64,000 nucleotides of DNA from Corbicula japonica (lineage: Eukaryota > Mollusca > Bivalvia > Venerida > Cyrenidae). The notes beneath the pieces were generated by a model that was not told the DNA's origin, did not search any database, and worked only from the letters and a program-made list of their open reading frames with translations. Both the position numbers and the translations under genes were made by a program. Below, piece after piece: positions 1 to 9,427 of the stretch (position 1 is the first letter of the stretch; each line of letters begins with the position of its first letter). The stretch is from assembly GCA_038501625.1 (NCBI GenBank), contig JAZAYU010000005.1, forward strand, positions 8,184,001-8,248,000. The letters run 5' to 3'.

Positions 1-59
1 AGTGATATATTTTTACCTTTTAGTTCTTGCTGTTTTGAAAATATAGAATTGTTCATCAT

Positions 60-414
60 TTTATGTCACGCTTTTGAAGAAAAGGTGTTACATAGGGATT
101 GCTTTGTTCATCTGTCCATCTTACTGTCACAAAAACTTAACTTGGCTTTATCTTTGCCATTGATTAATATTTCTTCATCAAACTTTCAAATTATTTTGCT
201 TGTGACAACAAGGTCGTGATGATGTTAAATTCTTAAGGTCACATTTACAGAGTTATTCCCCTTTTTGTACTTGGATTTTGTGTTGAAAACTTTACATTGG
301 TCAATTTTAATTATTTCGTCAAAAAACTTAAGGTTTTTTTCCTGACAAACTTCCTGTTTTTCTGTCAAAATACTTGAGGGCAACACAAAAGTATTCAACT
401 TAACGCCCATCTAG
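60..414 (+). mobile_element. Helentron-like (pearl-like) element, single core
   Basis: The 5' end is a short stem-forming segment (GTCACGC...GGTGTTACATAGGG), followed by a decayed CATCTGTCCATC tract, then a core (AACTTAACTTGGC...AGGTCACATTTACAGAG...CCCTTTTTGTACTTGG). It ends at the hairpin-like GTATTCAACTTAACGCCC followed by ATCTAG and T at 415. The same 3' end recurs at 11117, 39194 and 56873. Hairpin plus CTAG before T is the Helitron/Helentron 3' signature. No Rep/helicase is encoded, so it is non-autonomous. The short frames inside are not genes. Confidence 0.6.
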
Positions 415-638
415 TTTCATATAAAACCCTTAAATATAAAGATTTTGTTGGAAACTTTTATAGTTAATAATTATTTCAGTAAATGTACTTAATAAAAAAG
501 ACAAATTTTCACTTTCACTTTCATTTAAAGTGGCATATCCATGAGTGAAAATATCAGTGTCAGGGGTGAAATAAAATCAATATTTCACTGAAACAAACAC
601 AATGCACTCTATTTCCTGTCTTTATATTACTTTGAAAT

Positions 639-965
639 GGGGCGCGTCATGGGAAAAGGTACCTTCCAACAGTTGACGTAAATCCTTGAAATGACGTCGT
701 AAAGTTGAGCAGACGACATTAATAATTATGCATTTCGCAGAAAAGGTACCTTCAGACAGTTGACGTCAATCCTTGAAATGATGTCATAAAGTTGAGCAGA
801 CGACATTAATTATTATGCATTTCGCGTTAAAAATATAATTTTATTGTCAAAATGTATAAGAAAAGCATTTATTAGTTATGAGAAATTTATAGCTCTTTCT
901 AAATATAGTAACAACTAATATGTCACAAAATATGACCAAAGGTACCTTTTCCCATGGCGCGCCCC
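639..965. mobile_element. MITE with 27-bp GGGGCGCG terminal inverted repeats
   Basis: The ends GGGGCGCGTCATGGGAAAAG and (reverse complement of the right end) GGGGCGCGCCATGGGAAAAG match over about 27 bp through GGTACCTT. Inside, a unit of about 95 bp (GGTACCTT...AGTTGACGT...TGAGCAGACGACATTAAT) is duplicated directly at about 658 and 745. The element ends only 26 bp before a WDR59 exon. Degenerate relatives lie near 29471-29922, 52000-52140 and 60330-60490. It has no coding capacity. The superfamily is unassigned; the target-site duplication is unclear (possibly AAAT). Confidence 0.75.
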
Positions 966-991
966 AAATAAATGTTAACATTTTTGTACAG

Positions 992-1145
992 AATTGAATA
1001 TTACATGAAGATTCATGATGTACAAACGCTGGCGATGATCTGCTGTGTATTCTGGGACAAGAAGATTTCTCTACCGTCCATACCGTCCTCACAGATGATT
1101 AAGAAGTCAGCATCCAAAGTTTCGCTGGAGTATGCCACTCAAAAC
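992..1145 (+). CDS. WDR59: WDR59 exon (first visible; residues 1-51 of the visible part)
   Basis: Internal exon of WDR59, a subunit of GATOR2 (with WDR24, MIOS, SEH1L and SEC13), which acts at the lysosome surface to oppose GATOR1 and so permit amino-acid signalling to mTORC1. Acceptor TTTTTGTACAG at 981-991; donor GTTAGT at 1146. The frame reads IEYYMKIHDVQTLAMICCVF and then a Ser/Lys-rich linker ending YATQN. The KIHDVQTLAM block matches the conserved segment after the WDR59 RWD region (vertebrate form: RVRDVQTLAML). The first base completes a codon from an exon upstream of the window; the exon ends in phase 0. The 5' part of the gene, with the WD40 propeller, is outside. Identification by recalled homology and exon-chain consistency. 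Confidence 0.9.
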
Positions 1146-1239
1146 GTTAGTATAGTGTAATCAATAATTAACTTTTTTCTCTCTGATTTATGTATTTGAC
1201 TGTTCCTTTCCACAAATTTTTTCATAGATGTTGCTTTCT

Positions 1240-1477
1240 TTAACCCTTTACTTCATAGATTCACCTTTATTGTATTGGCAAACTGTGTAGATCCAGATCA
1301 GATGGTGCATCCATGCCATCTGATCTGGATCTAGACTGTTGGCTTTTATATTCATAAGGTTATTTCTGACTAAGATGTGAACAGTTTAGATCCCTGTCAG
1401 ATGGCATGTGTGTCTGCTGATCTTGATCTACACTAATTGCACATGCAAAAAAATGTGTATATGGAGTAACGGGTTAA
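1240..1477. mobile_element. TTAA-MITE copy (family description)
   Basis: Family type: TTAA, CCCTTT(A/C)CTCCAT, an A/T-rich spacer, hairpin 1 (GTGTAGATCCAGATCAG...CTGATCTGGATCTAG), a spacer with GGTTATTTCTGAC, hairpin 2 (CAGTTTAGATC...GATCTACACT), then ATGGAGTAAAGGG and TTAA. Termini CCCTTT...AAAGGG inside duplicated TTAA are what piggyBac-superfamily elements show; no transposase is present. In this copy both TTAA ends are intact and both hairpins are recognisable. The same layout recurs nearly fifty times in the window. Confidence 0.85.
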
Positions 1478-1596
1478 ATGTATTAATTAACTGAATAGCA
1501 AACAGTTCACATCGTGATTTGATTGCAGCTGCATAGTCAGATCTGGATCTGAACAGGTAGCAAATCTAATGTAAGTTGTGCTTAGCACATTAATTG

Positions 1597-1829
1597 TTAA
1601 CCTTTACTCCATTTACGTAGTTTTATTGCATGTGTAAACAGTGTAGATCCAGATTGGCACATCCATGCCGTCTGATAAGGATTCACACTGTTTGCTTTTT
1701 AGTCAGAATAACCTAAATGAATAAAAAACAAACAGTGTAGATCCTGATCAGATAGCACGGATGTGCGGGTTTTGGAATTACACTTTACCCCCATGTAATA
1801 AAACCCATAGTTATGGAGTGCAGGGTTAA
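1597..1829. mobile_element. TTAA-MITE copy
   Basis: Both TTAA ends are intact (GTTAACCTTTACTCC ... GGAGTGCAGGGTTAA). Hairpin 1 has lost the middle of its left arm; hairpin 2 is decayed on its right arm (GGGTTTTGGAATTACAC). A fragment of another copy lies at about 1500-1560. Confidence 0.8.
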
Positions 1830-1891
1830 CATTGTTAGATGCTTAGAGAATACTTGGTAAGTTTTTTTCTGATCAGGCTTTAAACTGAAGT

Positions 1892-3150
1892 AAAACCCTT
1901 TCCTCCATATATATATGCCTTTCAACATGTGCGACCAGTGTGGATCCAGATCAGCCAGCACTTGTGCCAACTGATCAGGATCTACACTGTTTGCTATCTG
2001 GTCAGAAATAACCTAAGTAATCAAAAAGTGAACAGAGCAGATTCTGATCAGACAGCACATATGTACGAGCGTTGTCCCAATAAATCGTAGACTATTTAAA
2101 TAAAAAGAAAACTACTGAACACATGTTTATGCAAATTTCACAGTTAGTTAAGACATCATTTGGTAATTTGTAGACGAAATATCAAAGAAATATAGATTAT
2201 CATAAAGAAATTGGAATCATTTTAACAAGGCGACCTATCGACAAGCGGCGCACGTCGCAACGTCATTACAATGCTCACACTGCATACCGTTACTCCTTCC
2301 TGAAGAACTCTTTAGCATGTTTGATACACTCACGGTGTCTGATCTCCCGACTTTTAAATAAATTAATGTAACACTCTGTTGGAAGACTTTTGTTGAAGGC
2401 CAAGCTTTCTTATCTTGTCGCAGATCTCAAATTTGCGAACTATGAGCCCGAAAGTACACAACGTCTACCGGAGCGAGTTCTGGCGAGTACGGGGGATGAC
2501 TGATTCTGAGTATTATTTCCGTTCACCATGCGAAAACTTTCTGTGCCACTTTCCTATACCAACGCTCTAGATATGAGGATGCATTTAACTTGTTTTTATT
2601 CCTTAAGCGCGTCTTTTGGCGTCAATTCGCTTTATCACAATATTGGATGATCAAAATGTGCGCTGCGGCTTCTTCAAACGTCGTGATTTTCGTTAGAAGT
2701 TAATATTTACTCATTAGCTTTAAACAGGCACTTATCTTATACAAATTATGACAACTTTCTGAAACTTTTCTGATTGATTTCAGAATGATCACCAATTTAG
2801 GCAACATAAACAATTTGCGGCTAAAATGGCACAGTGTAATGTGTTAACTGTTTAAAGTATATTATTGAATTCCAAATCATGACGCTCTGTGACGTGCGCC
2901 GCCGATCCCTATCACTGTTTAATAAAGTGTATGTAATTTCTTTATTTAAGTAGATTTTTCTTTGAAATTCAGCATACTTGTTACCGAATGATGTCTTAAC
3001 TTACTATGAAATTTGCTAAAAGATATATTCAGTAGTTTTCTTTTTATTTAAAAAGTCTACGATTTATTGGGACAACCCTCGTACTGGCTAATCTGGATCT
3101 ACACTGGTCGCACACATGTAAAAAGGCGTATATATGGAGGAAAGTTCTAA
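1892..3150. mobile_element. TTAA-MITE split by a mariner-type element
   Basis: The left part (AACCCTTTCCTCCAT through hairpin 1 and half of hairpin 2) runs to 2065 and resumes at 3082 (CTGGCTAATCTGGATCTACA...TATGGAGGAAAG). The interruption is the TA-flanked element at 2066-3081, so the MITE is older than that insertion. The outer TTAA sites are mutated. Confidence 0.8.
2066..3081 (-). mobile_element. Decayed Tc1/mariner element (1016 bp) with transposase remnant
   Basis: TA duplicates flank it (2064-2065, 3082-3083). TIRs of about 50 bp start CGAG(C/G)GTTGTCCCAATAAA and continue through TCGTAGACT and a run of AAATAAAAAGAAAACTACTGAA. On the minus strand at about 2498-2463 the translation reads HPPYSPELAPVD, matching the mariner transposase block HPPYSPDLAPSD that carries the third catalytic Asp of DD34D. 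Flanking frames are broken by stops, and the length is below the usual 1.3 kb of a full mariner, so it is a dead, internally deleted copy. Confidence 0.85.
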
Positions 3151-3781
3151 GCCCTAGTCCCATACTTTAGGGGTTACGTAATCTTTAGAGACATTATAGT
3201 ACAGTTTTCAGCCTTAGTTGCATACTGGAGGATGGAGAAATATTTTGCATCTCATCTATGATTTAAGAAAATTATAGAAAAGTTGATCTGTGTTGGATGG
3301 GATTCAAACCTCTTCCCAACCCCCTATCTCCAGATAAGGATCCTAGTTCTCTGCATCTACAGAATAGTTCCTCCACATTTTCACACAAAAATTACTCCAT
3401 TCTAAATCAAAGCAGTTTGGATATCATAGAATAAAATGTGCTGAGTCATGCTCAAAATTGTGCTGAGTCATGCTAAAATGTGTAATTGGGAGTTAATAAT
3501 GTTTATATCTTTCCTTAAAATTAAATGTTAATAAATCTTTTTAACAGTCACTCCAAATTTGTAGGAAATTCTTTTCTAACATGGCAATCACAATAAAATG
3601 TCAAAGTACCAAAGATATATTTTCGCCATGATGAGGCACAAATTATACCTTAGCAAGTACATTCACAGCAAAATCACATAAGTGACTGTGTGCATAACAC
3701 AGCCCAAAATCATAAAACTTATACAAAAGAAAAGAGTGATTTAAAGCATAGTCTATAATCTGAGCAATCACAAGCTGGAGT

Positions 3782-4008
3782 TTAACTCTTTCTTCCATAG
3801 ATACACCTTAATTGCTAGGGCGAACAGTTTAGATCCAGATCAGCCGGCACATCTGTGCTGTCTGATCAGGATCTAAACTGTTCGCTTTTTGATTGCTTAG
3901 GTTATTTCTGACCAAAATGCAGATCCTGGTCAAATGTCACGGATGTGCCAGCTGATCAGGATCTACACTGGTCGCACATGCGTTAAAATATATGGTTGAA
4001 AGGGTTAA
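3782..4008. mobile_element. TTAA-MITE copy
   Basis: TTAA ends intact. Hairpin 1 is nearly perfect (AACAGTTTAGATCCAGATC ... GATCAGGATCTAAACTGTTC). The left arm of hairpin 2 is shortened to GCAGATCCTGGTCAAATG. Confidence 0.85.
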
Positions 4009-4019
4009 GACTGTTTTTT

Positions 4020-4155
4020 AGGCCCAAGGTCAAAAAACTGAGTTTGGAGACCAGTTACAAATCATAAGGATCTGATTGGTTGAAATCGAGACTAGTCTCC
4101 TTTCAACCAATCAGATGTACGTGATTTGAGACTAGTGTTTCAGTTTTATGATCTT
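4020..4155. mobile_element. Pal-1 palindromic element (family description)
   Basis: Family type: GGCCCAAG(G/A)T(T/C)ATAAAACTGAG, then AAACCAGTCTCAAATCTCAA, GCATCTGATTGGCTGAAAT, GGCGACCAGTCGCC at the centre, then the reverse complement back to CTTGGGCC or CTTCAGCCC. It is a near-perfect palindrome of about 145 bp with no coding capacity, and would fold into one long hairpin. In this copy the centre is diverged (CGAGACTAGTCTC). A TTAA-MITE half follows directly. Confidence 0.8.
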
Positions 4156-4262
4156 GGGTCAAAATACAAGTAATACAGATCCAGATCTGATGGCACAGAT
4201 GTGCTGACTGATCTGGATCTACACTGGTTTCACATATATTAAAACATGGAATAAAGGGTTAA
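4156..4262. mobile_element. TTAA-MITE right half
   Basis: Only hairpin 2 and the right end remain (CAGATCCAGATCTGATGG ... GGAATAAAGGGTTAA). The left half is missing; the Pal-1 copy abuts the break. Confidence 0.7.
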
Positions 4263-4422
4263 ATTTAAATTTGTTATAATTTTGCAACCAGCATAAAGAA
4301 TCACCGGTATGTGAATTAAATTGTTTATTTACTTGCTAAACGTATTTCTTTCAGTATACAACTATATATTCTCTGTGACAATAAATGGTGTTTGTCGTGT
4401 GTTACAGTGTTTATTATACAAA

Positions 4423-4557
4423 TAAATACTAATGTTGAGGTCGATATGTAGTTTTGCGGACCTGGGTAGTCTGATATCGACCGAGGACGAAGTCCGAGGT
4501 AGATATCACACTACCTAGGTCCGCAAAACTACATATCGACCTCAACATTAGTATTTA
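4423..4557. repeat. Near-perfect long hairpin
   Basis: Arms of about 57 bp (TAAATACTAATGTTGAGGTC... and its reverse complement ...GACCTCAACATTAGTATTTA) flank a core with CCGAGGACGAAGTCCGAGG. Mismatches are few, so the duplication is young or the hairpin is maintained. No coding sequence. It may be a separate foldback family; only one copy is seen here. Confidence 0.85.
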
Positions 4558-5054
4558 CTTGTTATATCATATACCCTATGAATTTAAAGCATTCTGATGA
4601 TGATACGAATGCAGCACATATTTTATAACTGTTGTGATCGAGAGTTTTACTTAATTGCATTTAATTTTCATTAAAGAGACGTCAAATGGTAATGTCAGTT
4701 AAGCCATTATATTCACCTTGAGAAGGGATGATCATTCATTTGAAGCACTTGAAAATTTTTAAATTCATCGAAGCTTGAGCAAAATGTATACCATGTATAT
4801 GAAATTGCTTGGAAATGTTTTGAGCTAGGGACAATATATAGAAATTTAAATAGTTAGCCAGAGTGCAGCAAAAGTGGACCAACTTATGAAATGTTCATTT
4901 TCAAACTTATGAAATGTTCATTTTCAGTCAATTTTTACTGATTCGGAATTAAAGTTGTAGTAAAGGTAGATATTGAAAATACTTGAATTTGTAATAAATG
5001 TTTGAGCTGATAATTTTATCGACTCCAAGTATACAGATTTTACTGCATATAGCT

Positions 5055-5200
5055 GTTATCCCTTGGGCAAACGGTGTAGATCCAGATCGACTGGTACATC
5101 TGTGCCATCAGATTAGGTTCTACACTGTTCAGTTTTAGATTCATTAGGTTGTTTTTGACAAAGAAGTGACCTTGTAGATCTAGATCAGAATGTGTTCCGT
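5055..5200. mobile_element. TTAA-MITE, truncated on the right
   Basis: It starts near CCCTTGGGCAAACGGTGTAG, with hairpin 1 complete but diverged and hairpin 2 cut at AGATCTAGATCAGAA. The sequence then passes into a Helentron-like 3' end (GTTCCGTGGAAC...CTAG at 5214-5217). Confidence 0.7.
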
Positions 5201-5217
5201 GGAACACCAAATTCTAG

Positions 5218-5479
5218 TTATGCTCCCTCCAAAAGTGGGAGGCATGAAGAGTTGCAATAGTCCATAAGTCTGTCTGTACATCCCCCATATCTTGTGGCAT
5301 CAACTCCTCATTAACTATCATGCGGATTTCTTTCAAACTTGCACAGATGATGAAGCAGGATGTGTAGGTGATTGTAAAGAAAGGCTTTTTTCCTGTGACC
5401 ATTTTTACCTGAGTTATGGCCCTTCGTTACAAATGTTGTTGTAGCAGTGCAGGCATCAGTGTCCAAGGAAACATTCTAG
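5218..5479 (+). mobile_element. Helentron-like element, single core
   Basis: 5' hairpin CTCCCTCCAAAAGTGGGAG, then a core (CTTGTGGCATCAACTCCTC...TTTCTTTCAAACTTGCACAG...GAGTTATGGCCC). The 3' end is GTGTCCAAGGAAAC followed by ATTCTAG and T. It is closely related to 63185-63453. It begins immediately after another element's hairpin-CTAG at 5214-5217. Confidence 0.7.
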
Positions 5480-5510
5480 TTGAAAATGAGGGATATAACA
5501 AGTTAGTTTG

Positions 5511-5618
5511 TTAACCCTTTCCTCTATATATACGCATTTTTTTGTGCATGTGCTCGCTGATCTGGATCTATATTGGTTGCCTATGCAATAAAGGTGTGTC
5601 TATGGAGGAAATTGTTAA
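5511..5618. mobile_element. Short TTAA-MITE (internal deletion)
   Basis: About 108 bp. Both ends are present (TTAACCCTTTCCTC ... TATGGAGGAAATTGTTAA), but hairpin 1 and most of hairpin 2 are lost, leaving CTGATCTGGATCTATATTGG. Confidence 0.75.
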
Positions 5619-5753
5619 TGATGCTTCACTGTAAAGTGATTTAGAATGCTTATGAAGTTGTGAATGAATATTTGTGGTAGTTTGATCCAAGGAACCAATG
5701 TTCAGATTAAGGATAATCCCTTCTCTTGGTGACCTGCTTCCTGTGTGTTTCAT

Positions 5754-6220
5754 TTAGCCTTTTACTCCATGTAAACACCTTTTATCACATGGGCGACCTG
5801 TGCCCAAGGTTATAAAACTGAGCATGGAAACCAGTCTCAAATCTCAAGCATCTGATTGGCTGAAATGGCGACCAGTCGCCATTTCAGCCAATCAGATGCT
5901 TGAGATTTGAGACTGGTTTCCAAGCTCAGTTTTATAACCTTCAGCCCTGTGTAAATCCAGATCAGGTGGCACATCTGGATCTACACTGTTCCCTTGTTAG
6001 TCGAACATAACCTAATAAACCTAAAAGCGAACAATATAGATCCGGATCAGATAGCACTGATGTGCTGTCTCATCTGATCAACACTGTTCATGTCTTGGTT
6101 TGAAATAACAAAATGAATCTAAAAGTAGATCTGGATCAGATGGCACAAATGTGGTATCTGATTTTTATCTACTGTGTCTACTCGTGCGATAAAAGTTGTA
6201 GGCATGGAGTAAGGGATTAA
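5754..6220. mobile_element. Expanded TTAA-MITE carrying a Pal-1 insertion
   Basis: Left end TTAGCCTTTTACTCC; right end ATGGAGTAAGGGATTAA. It holds three hairpin blocks instead of two and is interrupted at 5802-5947 by Pal-1. The right TTAA has grown into a (TTAA)n run at 6217-6241. Confidence 0.75.
5802..5947. mobile_element. Pal-1 palindrome inside a TTAA-MITE
   Basis: A 146-bp near-perfect palindrome, GCCCAAGGTTATAAAACTG ... CAGTTTTATAACCTTCAGCCC, centre GGCGACCAGTCGCC. The flanks read ACC-TGT | element | TGT-GTAAATCC, suggesting a 3-bp duplication (TGT). Confidence 0.85.
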
Positions 6221-6531
6221 TTAATTAATTAATTAATTAATAAGAATTGAATACTGACACTTTAAATCTGACCTGTCATGCATGGCATGAAGCATAATAG
6301 ACTTAATAAGAACTACACTGTGATCTAGATTGAGACATTGACTTTGCTGTCACTCTCAGTATATTTTGCAATATCAAGGAACTTATTTTATTATGAATAG
6401 ACTCATTTGACCCTTTACTCTCAGGGCCTCTATTCATTCTACATTCATTAAGGGAATATCATAGGATAGATTAGTTACAGAGTAAAGCAGCTGTTGAGGC
6501 TGTTGCCTTTGCATGGTGCTTAAGCCTACCA

Positions 6532-6636
6532 GGGCTGAAGTTTATAAAACTGAGATTGAAAACCAGTCGCCATTTCAGCCAATCAGATGCTTGAGATTTG
6601 AGACTGGTTACCATGCTCAGTTTTATAACCTTGGGC
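6532..6636. mobile_element. Pal-1, one arm deleted
   Basis: Starts GGGCTGAAGTTTATAAAACTG, jumps to the centre (TCGCCATTTCAGCC) and keeps the full right arm ending ACCTTGGGC. It is inverted relative to the copy at 5802. Confidence 0.75.
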
Positions 6637-6662
6637 ACAGGTCACATCCACAAATTCATGAC

Positions 6663-6908
6663 TTAACCCTTTAACTCCACGGACATGCCTTATTCTTAGG
6701 TGCAAACAATGTAGATCCAGATCAGCTGGCACATGCGTGCCATCTGATAAGGATTTATTCTGTTTGTTTTCAGTTTCATTAAGTATTTCTTACCAAGTAG
6801 TAAAAACAGAGTAGATCCTGATCAGATGGCTCAGATGTGCCAGCTGATCTGGATCTACAATGTTACCCCATGCAATATAAGGCATATATATGTGGAGTAC
6901 AGGGTTAA
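6663..6908. mobile_element. TTAA-MITE copy
   Basis: TTAACCCTTTAACTCCACGG ... TGTGGAGTACAGGGTTAA. Both hairpins are present; hairpin 1 loop CTGGCACATGCGTGCCAT. Confidence 0.85.
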
Positions 6909-7002
6909 AGCTTTATTTTTAGATCATCTTCGCTTCCAGAAATGTCTTAGTACCTCTGTATCCCTGTCATTTTGTATCAAGTATGTTTTCTGTTAAAATC
7001 TT

Positions 7003-7147
7003 GCCCCAAGGTAATAAAACTGAGGATAGAAACCAGTCTCAAACCTCAAGCATCTGATTGGCTGAAATGGTGACTGGTCGCCATTTCAGCCAATCAGATG
7101 CTTGAGATTTTCGATTGGTCTCAAATCTCAGTTTTATGATCTTGGGA
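7003..7147. mobile_element. Pal-1 palindrome
   Basis: GCCCCAAGGTAATAAAACTG ... CAGTTTTATGATCTTGGGAC, with few arm mismatches (GACTGGTCGCC centre). Not inside a TTAA-MITE. Confidence 0.8.
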
Positions 7148-7455
7148 CCTATGTTTATTAGTTTTGGAAGTTCCTTTTGCAGAAGTAAGTTCTTATTTAT
7201 ATACAGTCAGCACAGGGAGTAAACTTAAAAGTAACAAAAATGATAAGACATTGTGTGTGGGAGCCTAAAAAATTAATCTCTAGTTTCATAACCAGTCCTG
7301 TAAGCTTTTTACTTACCTGCCTCACTAAGAAAACCAAGTTATTTTTATTTTAATCCAATTCTTTCATTCCTGAACATGTTTTTTCTGCGGGTTATAAAAT
7401 ACACTATACACTTTAGCAGAAAGTCTTTTTCTCTGCAAGATTAGAAGAGCTCCTC

Positions 7456-7511
7456 AGGGGTGGGGGTGGGGGTGGGGGGTGGGGGGGGGGGGGGGGGGGG
7501 CGGGGCGGGGT
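7456..7511 (+). repeat. G-rich tract
   Basis: Runs of GGGGTGGGGGTGGGGG lead into a poly-G stretch of about 30 bases. Four or more G-runs could form a quadruplex on the + (sense) strand of the WDR59 transcript. Homopolymer length is also prone to assembly error. Confidence 0.9.
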
Positions 7512-7611
7512 TCAAAGGAGTTGCTAGAATCCCCTTTTGGGAAGCAAAATTTATTTATTTTTCATGGGTATGCTGGCCAGAAAGTTGGATGTTATCATGT
7601 AACTAGGTTAA

Positions 7612-8248
7612 GCTTGTCTCGCACTGAACACACGGCTTATACGGTTGGCCACCCGTGTAAACCGTACATACAACCGAACCAACCGTGGCCTTATCCGAGT
7701 TACACTCGAGCCATTCGAGTGTATCCGTGAAAGCCGTGTATGATTTTTAAAACTTTAAAAAAACTGACACGGGTGCCATGTCCGTGTATAATCGTATAAG
7801 CGATCGTACAAGACCGTGAGAGACCTTGTGAGACCTTACGAGACCGTATATACAACCGCACATGAAGTTCACCCGTGCCAATATCGTATATAAATCGTAT
7901 CGAACGAAAGTCGTTGGGACCATATATAAACCCTGTAAATGTCCAGTTAATCGAGTAAAAGTCGTGTTTAATCGTACTAGGCCATAACAGACTGTACTAG
8001 ACCGTACTTGGAACTGTACAACAATCCAATAAAAATCGTTTGCAAATCGTGTTCAAACCGTGACAAACCTTGCTTGACCGAGTATTTCCGTGCTTTGTTC
8101 GTACATACTCGTGCTACATTCGAGTCTAAATCATACTAACTCATCCCCAGGCATGGTTGGAGCTCAATACTCGTACTAGTCAACCCATGTATAACCGAGT
8201 ATACCGTATTGGAACCGTGTGCCCAACCATGTTCTGTGTGAGACAGGC
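7612..8248. mobile_element. CpG-rich element with GCYTGTCTCRCAC inverted ends
   Basis: The left end GCTTGTCTCGCACTGAACA pairs with the right end, whose reverse complement reads GCCTGTCTCACACAGAACA. The interior is unlike anything else here: dozens of CCGT/TCGT/CGAG motifs spaced roughly 10 bp (ACCGTACAT, GACCGTGAGAGACC, CCGTGTAAACCGT, ATTCGAGT). It has no long frame. Superfamily unknown. Confidence 0.65.
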
Positions 8249-8696
8249 ATTAGTTTTTTAATAACTCAAAGCAATGTCTTTTATAAAGATAGTTCGTTCA
8301 ACTTTCTATGCTCTGAAAATTCAGTCGCTTTTTGGGCTGATCAAGTTTAAATAAAATTACTGCTGAAACCAATGATTTTGCTATTGCAGATGGGTCTGAG
8401 GGGTGGAGGGGAAATGAGGTTTTAATGGCTGGGGTTCTACCTGTGATCTTGAACCTGTGCTGGCACACTATATAATTTGTCACTTAAGAAACATGGCATC
8501 TTGCACCATTTACTGTTTCCTTATTTATTGCTCTAGATTGAAACAATGTTTGGCTCAACTGATAGTGGCTGGAATTTATTACCTAGTAGTAAGTCTTGTT
8601 AATTCATCAGCCTGTGTAAGTACACGCTGAGCAATATGGTTACTCTAGTTTAGGAAGCATTTTCAAAGTATAATATCCCATACCTGTTATCCATGT

Positions 8697-8936
8697 TTAA
8701 CCCTTTTATTCATATGTATGACTTTTATTGCAGGGGTGAACAGTGTAGATCCAGATCAGCTGGCACATCCATGCCACTGATTAGGATCTACACTGTTCCT
8801 TTTAGATAAATTAGGTTATTTCTGACCAAGAAGTGAACAGAGTAGATCATGATCAAACAGCACATAATATGCTGGCTGATCTTGATATACACTGTTTGAT
8901 CACGGTACAAAGGCGTTGTATCAAGTAAAGGGTTAA
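8697..8936. mobile_element. TTAA-MITE copy
   Basis: TTAACCCTTTTATTCATATG ... ATCAAGTAAAGGGTTAA. Both hairpins are present; hairpin 2 right arm CTGATCTTGATATACACTG. Confidence 0.85.
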
Positions 8937-9200
8937 ACACGAGAAGCAAATAAACCTTTGCTACAAAAAATCATTTCAGAATGAAAGATATATAAAAATT
9001 ATTTCCATAATTTGCGAGCTCCTGTTCAACGAAATGCACGAAAATTTAATCATGTTATTCGGAAACCCCAACCAGAATATGCAAACTGCATGCACTTGGA
9101 ATGAAAAAGACCGCAGAACCATATTGGCTGTACTTACATCACCATTTTGTCATTGATTTCAATGAAACTTTGTATTTGATAACTTGGGTGCACAGTTTCA

Positions 9201-9427
9201 TTAACCCTTTCCTCCATAGACACATCTTTATTGCATGGGTGAACAGTTTAGATCCTGATCAGCCGGCTCATCCGTGCCATCTGATCAGGATCTTAACTGT
9301 TCGCTTTTTGATTTGTTAGGTTACTTCTGACCAAAATGCAACCAGTGCAGATCCTGATCAGACGGCTGATCTGGATCTACACTGGTCGCACATGTGTAAA
9401 ATGCGTATTTATGGAGGAAAGGGTTAA
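9201..9427. mobile_element. TTAA-MITE copy, well preserved
   Basis: TTAACCCTTTCCTCCATAG ... TATGGAGGAAAGGGTTAA. Hairpin 1 stems are nearly exact; hairpin 2 has a short loop (GATCAGACGGCTGATC). One of the better copies for deriving a consensus. Confidence 0.9.

Noticed and set aside
2066..3081. Functional mariner transposase gene
   Set aside because: Only the HPPYSPELAPVD block is readable; surrounding frames are broken by stops and the element is shorter than a full mariner.
6217..6241. (TTAA)n as a separate microsatellite locus
   Set aside because: It is the slipped target site at the right end of the TTAA-MITE 5754-6220.
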